Assembly: GCA_964036045.1 (NCBI GenBank)
Contig: OZ038378.1
Span: 24,975,935 to 25,039,934 of the forward strand
Reading direction: 5' to 3'
DNA: 64,000 bases
Source: Eutreptiella sp. 'Long Island Sound 2002'
Taxonomy: Eukaryota; Euglenozoa; Euglenophyceae; Eutreptiales; Eutreptiaceae
Shown here: piece after piece, positions 1 through 10,109 of the stretch
How the letters are laid out: the number at the start of each line of letters is the position of its first letter
Numbering within the stretch: position 1 is the stretch's first letter
The notes under the pieces: generated by a model
The model's input: only the letters and a program-made list of their open reading frames with translations
Databases searched by the model: none
What the model was told of the DNA's origin: nothing
Position numbers and translations under genes: made by a program

Positions 1-6
1 ACAGCA

Positions 7-573
7 TCAACTCATTTGTCTACTCCGTGTTCTCATCAGCGCCCGTAAGTGACGACCTGATGAAGAAGATGCTAAGTCGGGAGAGGATGAATCTGAGTCA
101 GTGTGCCGCTGCATCGCCTTTGGCTGCTTGACAATGGCCGCGGGAAAGCGGCCCCACAGACCATATGGTTCGAAACGGACGTTGCGGACATTCAGAAATT
201 GCGAGATGTGCACCACGGCATGCACCATCCATTGCAATTTCGGAAGAGGATCCCCACACTTCCGGTACGTGTCGTGGCACACGCAGCATGCATGCAACTG
301 CATCAGGACGTGCTCCGAACGGGCACGCAAGAAACTATGCCCATTGTTTGCCTTTGCCTTCCAAGGGGGCATCTCCTTTTTGGGGGCTTCGGAAATGGGG
401 TGATGGACCCAAGCCGGCACCAAACCCACCATCCAACAAATGGGGGCCATATCCCGCAGCCACAGCACACGGGCCCACGGGGGGGGGGGGGTACAAGGCC
501 AGTGGGATGCTGAGGAAGATATGGGAAGGGAGTCAGTTGCACTACCCAAAAAACCACGCACTGCGCACTGCAC
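7..573 (-). CDS. Unrecognised coding-looking ORF, possible exon
   Basis: Open reading frame without a recognised domain. The downstream half (about 10-330) looks most like coding sequence: it carries several Cys and Trp residues, then a Ser/Asp-rich stretch, and ends with a basic tail rich in Arg. The upstream half runs over a poly-G tract (480-491) and Pro-rich sequence and is probably not coding. It could be the last exon of a nuclear protein gene whose other exons lie at 740-1220, or a chance frame. No function is proposed. Confidence 0.22.
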   Translation of the reverse strand: MQCAVRGFLGSATDSLPISSSASHWPCTPPPPWARVLWLRDMAPICWMVGLVPAWVHHPISEAPKKEMPPWKAKANNGHSFLRARSEHVLMQLHACCVCHDTYRKCGDPLPKLQWMVHAVVHISQFLNVRNVRFEPYGLWGRFPAAIVKQPKAMQRHTDSDSSSPDLASSSSGRHLRALMRTRSRQMS

Positions 574-984
574 CGCGCATTGTGTTTCCCCCTTTGCCTG
601 GGATTGAATTTGATCGCAACATTGGACTGGTCTGATTTTGCGAGATTTCGGTACATTGCACTTCGAAATCCACCTCTCGGCCTCAAAATCCCCATATGCC
701 CAGATGGTTCAGCATATGAGCAAATACATACTCAAAGTTTCAGAACAGTACCACCTTCAACGATGGTCTCCAGGCGGCGCTGCCAGCCAGAATGTGCTCA
801 GCACAGGGCATTTGGCTATAGAAAGCTCCACTTAAGGCGTCCACCAATCCTCTGTGATCACATGTCCTACCTCTGGGCGCTTTGTCGCCGGTGGCGCCGC
901 ACGATGGGACAGCCATATCAAACCAATGGTGCCCCCCACGCTGTGTGTGTTCCAGCAATCATCAGCGCGTAAATACACACTGGT

Positions 985-1217
985 TCACACCATATCGAAC
1001 TCCAACACCAAACTGATGTGCGGGCAAGTAAAGGGGAATGCATTCGTCTTCATTCGATGTTTGTTAGCCACAACATCACTGATTCCGGCAGCCTTGCATG
1101 TCATGGTGCCATATTCTGCCAATGGACACTCCAGTTCTTCGTGGCGATGACACAACTGCGCCACAGAAGCCTCCAGCTCAGCATTTGTTTTGGCCAGGGC
1201 TCCCACTCTGCGCATCA
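985..1217 (-). CDS. Short coiled-coil ORF, fragment
   Basis: The first half of this short ORF has a heptad-like Leu/Ala pattern (ALAKTNAELEASVAQL) that predicts a short coiled coil. It follows the SpoU gene on the same strand, about 100 bp beyond its stop. The sequence between (1218-1310) keeps a coding look in another frame, so this may be an exon or frameshifted remnant of a separate gene. Another coding-looking stretch lies at 740-958 on the same strand. Function unknown. Confidence 0.25.
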
Positions 1218-1317
1218 CACTCCTTCGTCAGGCCCGTCCGAACTCTAAGAGCACTCTCATCGGATCCAAAACCGTAGAGCGCTTCGATTTGCAAGAATGC
1301 GTCCTGCTTGAAGAGCC

Positions 1318-1851
1318 CTAGCCGCAGTTCCACTGTCGAACCACCTCATAGGCAGCAATGCTGAATGCGGAGCCCACATTCAAAGAATTTTTCACACCGA
1401 AGCAAGGGATGCACACAATGTGAGTGCATAGGCCGAGCACATCTGGCTCCAACCCATGCCTCTCGTTGCCGACAAGCAGTGCACAACCTGTCCCCACAGC
1501 AGGAAATTGAAAAGTGTGCAACGTCCGTTGATCCTGGACTGTCTCCAATGCAATCACCGGCAGCTGTTGCTCTCTCATCCCCTGCAGCAACTGTTTTATG
1601 TCGCCGTGGTGTTCCCAAGGAATCGCCTCATGTGAGCCCATGGTGGCTTTCTTCGTTTGATCATCTGCTGGAGTCGCTGTGTAGCCACACAAGTGAATTT
1701 TGGAAGCACCCATGCATTCTGCACTTCGGAAGATCGCTCCCACGTTGAAGGCCGATCTCAAGTTATCCAGTATTACAACGAACGGGAATTTTTGGACCTG
1801 CAGACGAAGGTGGGCTTTCGGAAGTACCAGGGTCAATGACAGCTTTGCCAT
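1318..1851 (-). CDS. SpoU/TrmH family RNA 2'-O-ribose methyltransferase
   Basis: A 177-residue SPOUT-class methyltransferase, expected to move a methyl group from S-adenosylmethionine to a ribose 2'-OH in tRNA or rRNA. All three SpoU motifs are present in order: motif 1 at about residues 28-44 (LDNLRSAFNVGAIFRSAE, with N30, N36 and R42), motif 2 at 125-134 (LLVGNERHGL) and motif 3 at 155-169 (NSLNVGSAFSIAAYE), which form the trefoil-knot SAM site and dimer face. The length equals a bare SpoU domain, without the N-terminal substrate-binding domain of many relatives. The ATG at 1851 is preferred; the frame stays open to 1875, so an upstream exon with a targeting peptide is possible. No internal stop or frameshift. 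Substrate cannot be told from sequence; organellar or nuclear rRNA/tRNA are both possible. Confidence 0.9.
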   Translation of the reverse strand: MAKLSLTLVLPKAHLRLQVQKFPFVVILDNLRSAFNVGAIFRSAECMGASKIHLCGYTATPADDQTKKATMGSHEAIPWEHHGDIKQLLQGMREQQLPVIALETVQDQRTLHTFQFPAVGTGCALLVGNERHGLEPDVLGLCTHIVCIPCFGVKNSLNVGSAFSIAAYEVVRQWNCG

Positions 1852-1924
1852 CTCAAGAGCAGATAGGAAGATCAAGAGACGGTTTTCCTCATCGATGCCC
1901 TTCCTGCATCGACGCCCAGGGGGA

Positions 1925-2240
1925 ATGTTTGCCCGGCGCGCGCCCGGCGCGCTACCTTTCTATTAACTATCCCGACTTCAGCCCGAGATTTACCCTCTGG
2001 TGGAGAAGGGCCCCCAAATAGACCATGATGGACTGCGCACCTTCCCTACAAAGCACGTTGCATAATTAGACAATAGCTGTGAATTCAACAACTCCAAATG
2101 TCATTTGTATTGTACTTAACAAACAGTACTCTGCCTTTACCTTTCCCATAGATTTCGCTATGGTAATGAGTCCCCAAGCGGCAAGCGGTTTGGACGGCGT
2201 TTCTGCCTCACGTCATAAGAACGAAGCGCAAACTCAGTAT
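1925..2240. other. Non-coding stretch upstream of SpoU gene
   Basis: No gene seen. It begins with a short GC-rich motif (CCCGGCGCGC, twice, 1928-1950). The same CCCGGCGCGC string recurs at about 2602, and a variant CCCGGCGCC at about 32676. No promoter element can be named. Confidence 0.4.
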
Positions 2241-2345
2241 TCCCTACATCACCCTTGCCTTCTCGGGGTCCCCATGGTGGGGAGAAATCAATATGGCTAC
2301 ATTACCGCTGCTTTCTTGGGGTACCCATGGTGGGGAGAAATCAAC
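2241..2345. repeat. Two tandem copies of a ~52-bp repeat
   Basis: Two adjacent imperfect copies share GCCTTCTCGGGG-like and CCATGGTGGGGAGAAATCAA segments. The GCCTTCTCGGGG motif also recurs through the tandem repeats at 8395-8850. Confidence 0.7.
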
Positions 2346-2369
2346 CTAGTAAGGAGTGGATGTGGTGGA

Positions 2370-2560
2370 AACGAGCAGAAAATGGAAGAAAACTGGTGAA
2401 ACTGGGTGATAATCCAAATATACCATATCCCGAATGTGAAAGAAGCATCAAAATACCAATTGTCAAACAACAATAATGCCCATAGTATCACAAAGTATGG
2501 GGTTCTAGGACGGCTAGACATCCAAATAGTTGCACTGCGCACGCACTGCGCTCAGTGTGC
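2370..2560 (+). repeat. Dispersed repeat, copy 1 (GCACTGCG-ended)
   Basis: This segment resembles 27830-28000 through the blocks AGAAAATGG..AATCCAAATATACCATATCC and GGTTCTA..GACATCCAAA..GCACTGCGCAC. It ends in a run of alternating GCACTGCG/CGCACTGC. A third partial copy lies at 30430-30530. It looks like an old interspersed element without coding capacity. Confidence 0.5.
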
Positions 2561-2873
2561 CCCCTAAAAGGTCACCGGTGGGGCACGGGTCAAAAAAGAT
2601 GCCCGGCGCGCTAACGCTCCCCCCGAGCCGACCTACTTTTGTGTGCAATGAGCACCGAGCACAGGGCCCACAGAAGGAAACTTCAACGACAATTTGCCAT
2701 GAGGCCACAGCCTTTCAAGATGAATTGAGCGACAGGTTCACAAAGTGCAAATGGTGACCAACAAGCGTCATCAGCAATCACCCCAAAAGGCGCAGTCAGT
2801 CTTCAAGGTCGGTTCACAAGAGTCGTTGTAAAATGCCACTCAGAAACTCATTTGGTAATAAGGCCTGGAGCGA

Positions 2874-2877
<4 letters not shown>

Positions 2878-2908
<31 letters not shown>
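2878..2908. repeat. (GA)n microsatellite
   Basis: Uninterrupted GA dinucleotide run of about 15 units. Confidence 0.95.
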
Positions 2909-2910
<2 letters not shown>

Positions 2911-3700
2911 TCAAAGTGGCGCTCCCATTTGGACACCCAGTTCCACACCCATTTTCACTTCACATTTTCACTTCCAACTTGCATGCCTACCATGACATGA
3001 AATCATGCGCGCTCCTTTGCATGCCTTGGTGCAGCTTTTGGCATCACCGCGGACAACTCCGCCCAAGCTAACAACCCTTGAGTGGTTAGCAGAGGCAGCC
3101 GGGTATAGTCAATTGGCAGGGTTGTGTTGAGAACGGAGCCTTGTCCCTCCTGCAGAACACATCTATGGGGGGCATTGCCGCACAGCATGCACGAAGCACC
3201 CATTATTGGGGTATGGTGGACACTTTCGCCAACAAAATCGGTCTGCACCACGTAATGCCATATTCATCAGACCTCAGAGAATAAGCTACGCGGCGTACAT
3301 TCGAAATAAAAGCATTGCGTGAAAAATGGCGATCGAATGTCTTCAAAAGAAAATGCATTCACAATGACTCATTTAACAACCGTCACAAATTCCGTTGGCG
3401 GCACTCAAAATTGTGCACCCTCTGGAACAGTGGTGCACAGTACGGTGGGTTGCGTAGAAGGAAGTGATGCGGCCGAACCGGGTGACTTGGGGTGCCACAA
3501 CCATGTGGTACACAAAACTCAACACAACAGTGGTATCTGAGACGGAAAACCAAGAAAGCACTCATTGACCACCCCACCGCACTTCACCCAAGGACGACCA
3601 TCGGAAAGCAGGTCTTAGAGCATGGAAAGCACACTATTATTGTGGCGCAGCTGGACGATGCACTTCAGTTTTGTCGGCAACATGGTCCACAGAGTCATCC
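2909..3700. other. Stretch without recognisable gene
   Basis: Short frames only on both strands. None shows a domain, splice context or codon pattern that I can support. Confidence 0.4.
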
Positions 3701-3702
3701 AG

Positions 3703-3830
3703 TCCCCCCCCCCCTATTGGGAGGCCTATTAGGGGGCCTATTGGGGGACCAATTCGGGGGGGCCTATTAGGGGGGTTACTAGGGGGCCTATTGGGGGGTG
3801 CCTATAGGGGGGCATGTTGGAGGTGTTGGA
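3703..3830. repeat. G-rich CCTATTGGGGGG repeat block, left
   Basis: Degenerate tandem copies of CCTATTGGGGG/CCTATTAGGGGG. A matching short block sits at 9373-9412, so the 3.8-9.4 kb island is bracketed by the same G-rich sequence. Confidence 0.7.
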
Positions 3831-3839
3831 GGAAAGCGT

Positions 3840-4060
3840 AGCTTGATTGGGGAAATCGGTGTAACTTGCTTTTTTTTTCGGCGTAAGTCACACAACTTTT
3901 TTGGGGGGGCGTAAGTCACGTTTTTTTTCGACGGAAATTTTTTTTTTGGTGTAAGTCGCGTAAACTTTTTTTTTTGGCGTAAGTCGCGTATGGAAAGAAA
4001 ACCCCTTTTTTCCAAAGAAAAAAAAAGAAAAGAAAAGAAAAAAAAGGTGGGGAAACACGA
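3840..4060. repeat. CGTAAGTC/poly-T repeat array, left
   Basis: Repeated GGCGTAAGTCGCGTA-like units are separated by runs of 8-11 T. The same units recur at 8866-9372, partly in inverted orientation at the far end (ACGACTTACGCC). This is consistent with degenerate terminal repeats of a large element enclosing the genes between them. Confidence 0.65.
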
Positions 4061-4724
4061 GAACTACCCAACAACCTCCAGTGCTATTGGAGGAGGTGAA
4101 GCATATAGCCCCCACGGACATTTTGGGTACCTCCGGCACGGGTAAAGCAATGGAGCCGTGGCGTGAAGGGTGGTTTTTATACTCATCGCCGGCAGATGGC
4201 GGAAATAACGTGGAGCACACTCATCATGATCGCAAACAAAAAATACAACTCGCCCTTCGGCCTTTGCAAGCGGTATCAAAATGACTATATTGCTGCCGGC
4301 GCCACCGGCTACGAAGCTCAAGCCAGCGATACCACCTGAGTCCAAGCTCCTTAGGCCAACTACATTCTTCGCATGCAACCATAATGGCGTGGGGGCAACT
4401 ACAAGAAGTCGCCGAACACACACTTGTAGATCAAAGCAGTCTTTGTGTCCTATGCCTTCGGCTTTGCATGCGGATTCGTGTTCCGCGCACAAGGGAGGCC
4501 AGGTTTTCGTTTCCCGGGGGGGGGGGGTGACAAAGCCCTCCGGCCGGAACCCCCCCCAAAAGGGGCTCAATTGACGGGACCCCCAAAGTACCCCAAAAAC
4601 CGACCCGTGGACGTCCGTGGTTCCAATGGCGGTGGTACTTGTGTTTAAGGACACAAGGCCCCCGGTTAATTCCGGCTACATGTATGTAGCGCCCCACCAT
4701 GGCCTCCCATTAGAACCACTTGAG

Positions 4725-5115
4725 CTAGTCAGACTCATATTCGCCAGCAGAGTCACACTCAGAGTCGGTAACAATGTCGCAGCCGGAATCAGAGTCAGAG
4801 TCAGAGCTAAAGCTAGAGTTAGAGTCGGAGCTGGAGTCACAGGTGGAGGTAGAGGTGGAGCTAGAAGAGCTCGAGCTCGAGGATGCACCCGTCGATGGTG
4901 CATAGCCAGGATCAGCCAAGCGGCTACTTGGTCCAACCTGTGCAGAGACACGCTCAGGACACAACCAACGGCCCGTAGGAATCTCCTGGAGAGGAGGTGT
5001 CAGGCACAACTGGTGCCAACCAACTGTGGCAGAATGTGCACCCTCACAAATGAGAATGTCATTCCCATGAGATGCATCACCACTGCGGCAATGGACACAA
5101 ACAATGTCCTCATCC
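4725..5115 (-). pseudogene. PHD finger plus Ser/Asp-rich tail, zinc ligands lost
   Basis: Read on the minus strand from about 5115, the frame gives an acidic run (EDEDI) and then a PHD-finger pattern: CVHC (ligands 1-2), a spacer with LICEG (ligand 3), WHQLC (His and Cys ligands), [20 protein letters not shown] fingers normally bind histone H3 tails. Two ligand positions appear substituted: the Cys after CEG and the last Cys after WLCP, where CGT (Arg) stands one base from TGT (Cys). The finger is followed by a long Ser/Thr/Asp-rich low-complexity tail ending at 4725. The frame is closed just upstream by a TGA inside the 41-bp repeats (5126-5248). It may be one exon of a larger gene or a decayed gene. 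Confidence 0.55.
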
Positions 5116-5125
5116 TCATCTTCAT

Positions 5126-5248
5126 GGGAGTCCGTATCCCCAACTCAAGGGGCCACACCGAAGCTTGGGAGTCCGTATCCCCAACTCGAGGGGCCACACC
5201 AAAGCGTGGGAGTACGTATCCCCAACTCGAGGGGTCACACATGGGCAG
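5126..5248. repeat. Three copies of a 41-bp repeat related to the 48-bp array
   Basis: Copies start at 5126, 5167 and 5208 with exact 41-bp spacing. Each contains CCCCAACTCRAGGGGYCACA and GGGAGTMCGTAT. These match the core of the 48-bp unit of the array at 16-28 kb (GAGTCCCTAACCCCAACTC, AGGGGCCACRCAACAAAG) apart from small deletions. It abuts the PHD-finger exon. Confidence 0.8.
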
Positions 5249-5918
5249 AGAGGCACATGAGCAAGGGTGGGTGCCTCCCATCCACGCTCTAGCACATGGG
5301 CAGAGAGGCAGGTGAGCAAGGGTGGGTGCAAAGGGGACAAAATTTTCGGGAAAGAAACACCTAAAAAACGTGGATCCTAACCTTTTCATTAGTGAAAATG
5401 GTGTCTGTCAAGTGAGCCCTTTTCGCAAACCTCCCCCCCAGTTTTGGAAGGCTCTATTGACCCCCCCCCCCCCCCGCGGAAGTGAAAACCCGACATGCCC
5501 AAGCCTCACGGATGTCCTTCGCAAGAAACTCTTCTAGCTCTCGAATAAATCGTTGATCGTTCACCAACCAACCCTCTACGCCCTTTGGGTACGCCTCGGG
5601 GACCTCGACACGCTTCTTATGGATGAACACGTATGGACGGGCATCATCACTTGTGGGGGGGGGGGGGGGTTAGAAGAGGAAGTGGATTGCGGGGTCTATG
5701 GAGGGGCCGTGATATTGCCCTTCACTAACTTCCCATCTAGGGGCACGTCCTCGGAGTTGGAGGCCGGGAAGGCAGGAGATTCTCTAACCGTTGGCTCCGA
5801 GGAGGAGGCAACAATGTTGCCCTTGGGTTCCGAAAGAGGATCCTCTTCATCAAAAAGGAGGGGGGAAGTAGAGGGGGGGGCGGGACTCGGGGCTGGAGGT
5901 TGGGCTAGGAGGAGATTC

Positions 5919-6501
5919 TCAAGGCTCCCAACAATCTACCTCCCCCTCCCACCCATTCTCCAAGATGGTGCCGGGGACTGAGACGGAGCGATCTGCATTG
6001 ATGATGCGCAGTGCTTCCTTGATGAATCCTTTCGGCAAAGGTGTAACATCAACGTCCTCTAGGCTTCCCCTGTGGCCAGCCACCTCATCACAAAGATGCA
6101 GTGATTCATAGCCACATGACCAACCATCCTTTTGAAAACCCAAAGCCCGAGCATGTGCGGCAACACCCTTTGATTGGAGGCGTTTCAACATTGGCCGGAC
6201 CAAGGAAGTGCCAGAAAGTGGCTCCCAAATGTGGACTTTGAAGGTCCATACCGGCACTCTGCAGTCCAAACCAATGGAGCCCTTCACGATCGTCACTATT
6301 AACAATGAATATGTGGCACCAAGCCAAACCAACTGTTGTATGGCTGGTGCCCTTAGTGTCTTCGTACTTCCTCATGATGCTCGGGCGGGACACAATGCAT
6401 GTCACCGCCGTAGGCGATGCCCATGGCTCACCAACCTCATTGTAGTACAACTTGTCGTGAAGCCACGCACGAATGTCCTTGTCGCTCAACCAATCTCCCA
6501 C
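5919..6501 (-). pseudogene. C48 (Ulp1-like) cysteine protease domain, frameshifted
   Basis: Ulp1/SENP-type proteases cleave ubiquitin-like modifiers; related domains are also carried by several eukaryotic transposons. The upstream part (6501 to about 6280) contains GLHWF, the usual context of the catalytic His. After one frameshift near 6270 a second frame continues with VHIWEPL (acidic-residue position) and GFQKDGWSCGYESL, which holds the oxyanion Gln and the catalytic Cys of the QxDxxSCG signature. The helix after the Cys (LHLCDEV) is also typical. The acidic member appears as Glu rather than Asp. The reading frame is broken, so this copy should be inactive. It lies on the same strand as the zinc-finger exon at 7369-7919 and inside the repeat-bounded 3.7-9.4 kb island, so it may derive from a large transposon. 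Confidence 0.65.
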
Positions 6502-7368
6502 AACAAGAGGCTTCGTTTCATCGGCGGGCCTAGTGGTGCCGTCTGGGGCTCCCCAACGCTTCGGAGCAGGGGACAGAAAAAGGGTACATTACGCAACAAA
6601 AAAAAAGCATAACACCCTTTTTCTTTTGAGAAAAAAGTGTAACTCGCTTATTTTTTGTCAATAGGTTGCCTATCACAGCCCGGGGATTTACGGGGGTTTA
6701 CAGTGCTTTTGGCACCCGGCACCCACCTTGTGTAAATTGGTGTAAATTTTCCCAAAAGTGGCATAAATTTCCTTCAAAAAGTGTAAATTTAAGAAAAGGA
6801 CGGTGTCACTCAACAGCTCAACCAATGTGCAAAACTCAGAAAAAAGTAATGTAGAGTTTTGTGATTGGTTGCTTGGGCCTTGTGACCCCAAGTGGCGTTT
6901 TCCCACCGTTTGCATGGTTGGTTTGGTGTTTGAATTAGAAAATGTGTGTATACATACTTATATATACCAGCAGGCAGGGTTTGTTTTAGGTGGGTTTGCC
7001 CAAGCACTGCCGGGGGGTAGAGGGGTCACGGGGGATGGGGAATGCACCATGGACCTAGGCTGTGGTCCAAATTTTGTCTTGCCACAAGGGCAAAAAGATG
7101 GTGAAAAATTCGGAAGCAAAGGGCAAAAATTTTGGTGCACTCTGGGCAGGGGAAGGGGGTTGTTGCGGCGGGGGGGGGGGGGTACATACGTTAGTTTCGC
7201 TATATGTTGTTAGTTTACAGTGTGTGGCAGGGTGAGTGGATACATACACCGGTTACAAACAAGAGTTACACAATTAGTTTAGCAATTTTCTTGCTGAGGG
7301 GGTGGGGAAGCAGGCATAACAGGACAAAAGGTTAGCAGGTTAGAGGCAAGTTAAAACAAGCTGCAAAC

Positions 7369-7919
7369 ATACCAAGACGCTTCACAACGCGGTAGATTAA
7401 ACGAACCATCAACAAACCATCAAGTGCACATTCAACATGCACATAGCATTTGCATTGCCTGCATTGTTGGGTATCAGTGTTACCCAAAGGCTTCTCACAA
7501 CCTCTGCAGACACATGCAAAACACCAACGGTGCCCCTCACCCCCCACCGTGACAAAGCAATGCTCATGGACACCCCTCTTGCATTGCGAGCATGAGCTGG
7601 TCACCCCACACAGCTTGCCACGGCAACTACTGCAATATGACGCACCCAAAACTTCGACAAAGCTGCCGATGGATTGCGTCGTAGTGGGAGGGGAGGCGGC
7701 TTGCGACTGTGGGGGTTGCTGTGGCGCGGCGGCGGGGGGGGGGGAGTTGTATGAGAACTCAAAGCCATTGCGGGGCTTGGAGTTCTTTGCGGCGCGCTCG
7801 ATCTGCACTTGCTGCAGCGTCGAGGGTGCACCTTCGGCCTTGATGTGGCGGAGGGCGGCGGCGGGTGTAGAGAATTCTTGCCATTGGGCGTCCGCTTCTT
7901 GCTTGCAAACCCACATCAC
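7369..7919 (-). CDS. Cys-rich zinc-finger (PHD/C1-like) protein, exon
   Basis: From an ATG at 7919 the frame gives about 180 residues before a consensus donor (G|GTATGT, intron starting at 7372). The hydrophobic residues read beyond it are therefore probably intron. The N-terminal third is Gln/Ala-rich; the middle (about residues 55-80) is Pro/Gln-rich linker. The C-terminal half has two successive Cys/His clusters: YCSSCRGKLCG..CSQCKRGVHEHCF, then WCFACVCRGC..CRQCKCYVHVEC. This is a cross-brace pattern like tandem PHD or C1 fingers. Later exons were not found. Possible roles include chromatin reading or a transposon-encoded accessory protein; neither is established. It is upstream of the C48 remnant on the same strand. 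Confidence 0.5.
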
Positions 7920-8394
7920 ATGACAAAAACTGCCACAACAAACAGCAATGTGGAAGTAGGTCTACTAGCAAGGCAATTGCTAAGAGTGGAAATCTTATAA
8001 CATGCAAAGTACTCGGGGTTGGTCATTAACATAGAAATTCTTGCGACCCCACTGCTTACACACCCAGGTCACATGACAAAGAGCACCAAAACAAACAGCA
8101 ATGTACAACCTTTACAAATTTTCATGTTCAATACTCACAATTGTAGACCTCCTACATATCTAAATATCCACCTAATAACATGCAAAGTACTTGGGTTCCT
8201 CAATTTACACCGAATTTACAGAAATTTACAGAAATTTACGCCACTTTTTGAGAAATTTACAAAAGTTTACGTAATTTACCGCGTAAATTGGATTTGGCAC
8301 CCGGCACCCCCCCCATTATTCCCCGGGCTGCCCTATCAAAACAAAAGAATCAAAACACAAGTGGGCCATAAGTGGGCCTGGTGGCTACAGCACC

Positions 8395-8850
8395 CCTGCC
8401 ATTGGGGGGGTCCCCAACGCTTTAGAGCGGGGACAAAATCGGAATTGGCCCGCAAGTGGGCCTAGTGGCTGCCTCAGCACTGCCTTCTCGGGGGAAGTGC
8501 TACGTAACCCCTACATTCTCGCGGGTCCCCAACAAAGGGGACAAAATCAGAAGTGGCTACCTCACCCCTACCTTCTCAGGGGCCCACGAGTGGGCGGAAG
8601 TGCTATGTAACCACTGCATTCTCGGAGGCCCACAAGAGGGCCGAAGTGCTACGTAACCCGTGCATTCTCGGGGGTCCCCAAACAAGGGGACGAAATCAAA
8701 AGCAGCTGCCTCACCCCTGCTTTCTCGGGGACCCACAAGTAGGCAGAAGTGCTACGTAACCCTTGCATTATCGGGGGTCCCCAAACAAGGGGACAAATCA
8801 GAAGTGGCTGCCTCGCCCGTGCCTTCTCGGGGGACAAAATCAGAAGTGGC
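8395..8850. repeat. Tandem repeats, CTCGGGGGTCCCCAAACAAGGGGAC type
   Basis: About eight degenerate units of 40-60 bp share GAAGTGCTACGTAACCC, GCATTCTCGGGGG and CCCCAACAAAGGGGACAAA. Units vary in order and length. No ORF through them is credible. Confidence 0.75.
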
Positions 8851-8865
8851 ACGTCAAAAAGAGCG

Positions 8866-9372
8866 TATCTCCCTTTTTTTTGAAAAAGCATAACTCACTT
8901 CTTTCTTTTTTGGTAGTAGGTCGCATATCAAAAAAAGCACAGCTCCGTAACAAAAAAAAAATTGCCTCGCTTTTTTTTCAAAAAAAAAAAAAAAAGAAAA
9001 GGGTAAGTCGCTTACTTTTTTTTTTGGTTGTAGGGTGCGTATCAAAAAAAGCGACAGCCGCATAACAGAAAAAGCGTACCTCGCTTTTTTTTTCAAAAAA
9101 AAAAGCCCAACTGGCATATTTTTTTTGGTTGTAGGTCGCGCATCAAAAAAAGCGTAGGTCGTGTATCAAAAAAAGCATATGTCGTTTTCTTTTAAAAAAA
9201 AAGTGTAAGTTGTGTAACTTTTTTTTTTTAGGTGTAGGTCGGGTCACAAAAAAATCGTAAGTCGCGTGCCATACATTCTCAAGTTTTTTCTTCCACACAC
9301 GACTTACGCCCCCCAAAAAAAAACACGCGACTTACGTCAAATAAAAAAAATAAGCGACTTACGCTTGGGAAG
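8866..9372. repeat. CGTAAGTC/poly-A-poly-T repeat array, right
   Basis: Alternating homopolymer tracts with GTAAGTCGC, GTAGGTCGCGTATCAAAAAAAGCG and inverted GCGACTTACG units. The last ~100 bp are in reverse orientation to 3840-4060, as expected for the far end of an element with inverted termini. Confidence 0.65.
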
Positions 9373-9412
9373 GCCTGTTGGGGGGTCCATGGGGGGCCTA
9401 TTGGGGGGGGGG
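9373..9412. repeat. G-rich CCTATTGGGGGG block, right
   Basis: Short counterpart of the block at 3703-3830: GGCCTGTTGGGGGGTCC and GGCCTATTGGGGGGG. Confidence 0.6.
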
Positions 9413-9429
9413 GGGACAAGAATGCAAAG

Positions 9430-10100
9430 AGCCCCAAATCCTAGCATGGCACTGAAGTAGAGCACGCGAAGGGAAGATGAGTGTCTGCTTTCTTGTCAGG
9501 TTTAGCAAAAGGCGAATAGCATGTCCGACGCCACAGTAAGTGCCCTTCTAAAGCGGGACACGCAGATGTTGTGGCCCATCAGTACAGCCGACAGGCGCTG
9601 TTGGCAATGTTGGCTTGTGGTGAAAGACAGCACGTGTTGTGAGAGTCCAGTGTAAAAGCTCCGATCACCCATTGTGCCGCCATGACACCCCCGCCAAGTG
9701 ACTGCCGCGGTACCGCCCCCCAGTTGGTTGATCTAGATGGCAATCCCACGGGGTTCCCATTATTCATTTCTCAAACGCGCCCCCTCCCCAGCCCCACGTG
9801 CGACGGTTAGTACCTGGGATCTGACAGAAGATACCGGCCTTGGACAATGCTAAGGATACCGAGGTTGAGAGTACTTTGTAACACACGGACACGCGGTCAC
9901 ACGCCGAGGGAGGGGGGAGACTAGCACGTCAGCCATGCACTGTTTGCAGGCTACGGCAGAGCATCGAGAGAGCACACTTAACTCTAAGCACACCATGTGG
10001 TTTTGGCAAATGTCTTGCACTGTGTACGCACTGTGTGCATACTGCGCACGCACAGGCTGGGATACTCAGCCAAGAATACCTGTCACCTATCTAGTAGCAC
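9430..10100. other. Stretch without recognisable gene
   Basis: Nothing recognisable apart from alternating GCACTGTGTACGCACTGTG sequence at about 10017-10065, similar to the ends of the dispersed repeat at 2370-2560. Confidence 0.35.
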
Positions 10101-10109
10101 GGCGAAGCA

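Noticed and set aside
4617-5315. 232-codon plus-strand ORF with Arg/Val/Gly repeats
   Set aside because: It is the reverse reading of the Ser/Asp-rich tail and PHD finger encoded on the minus strand, plus the 41-bp repeats.
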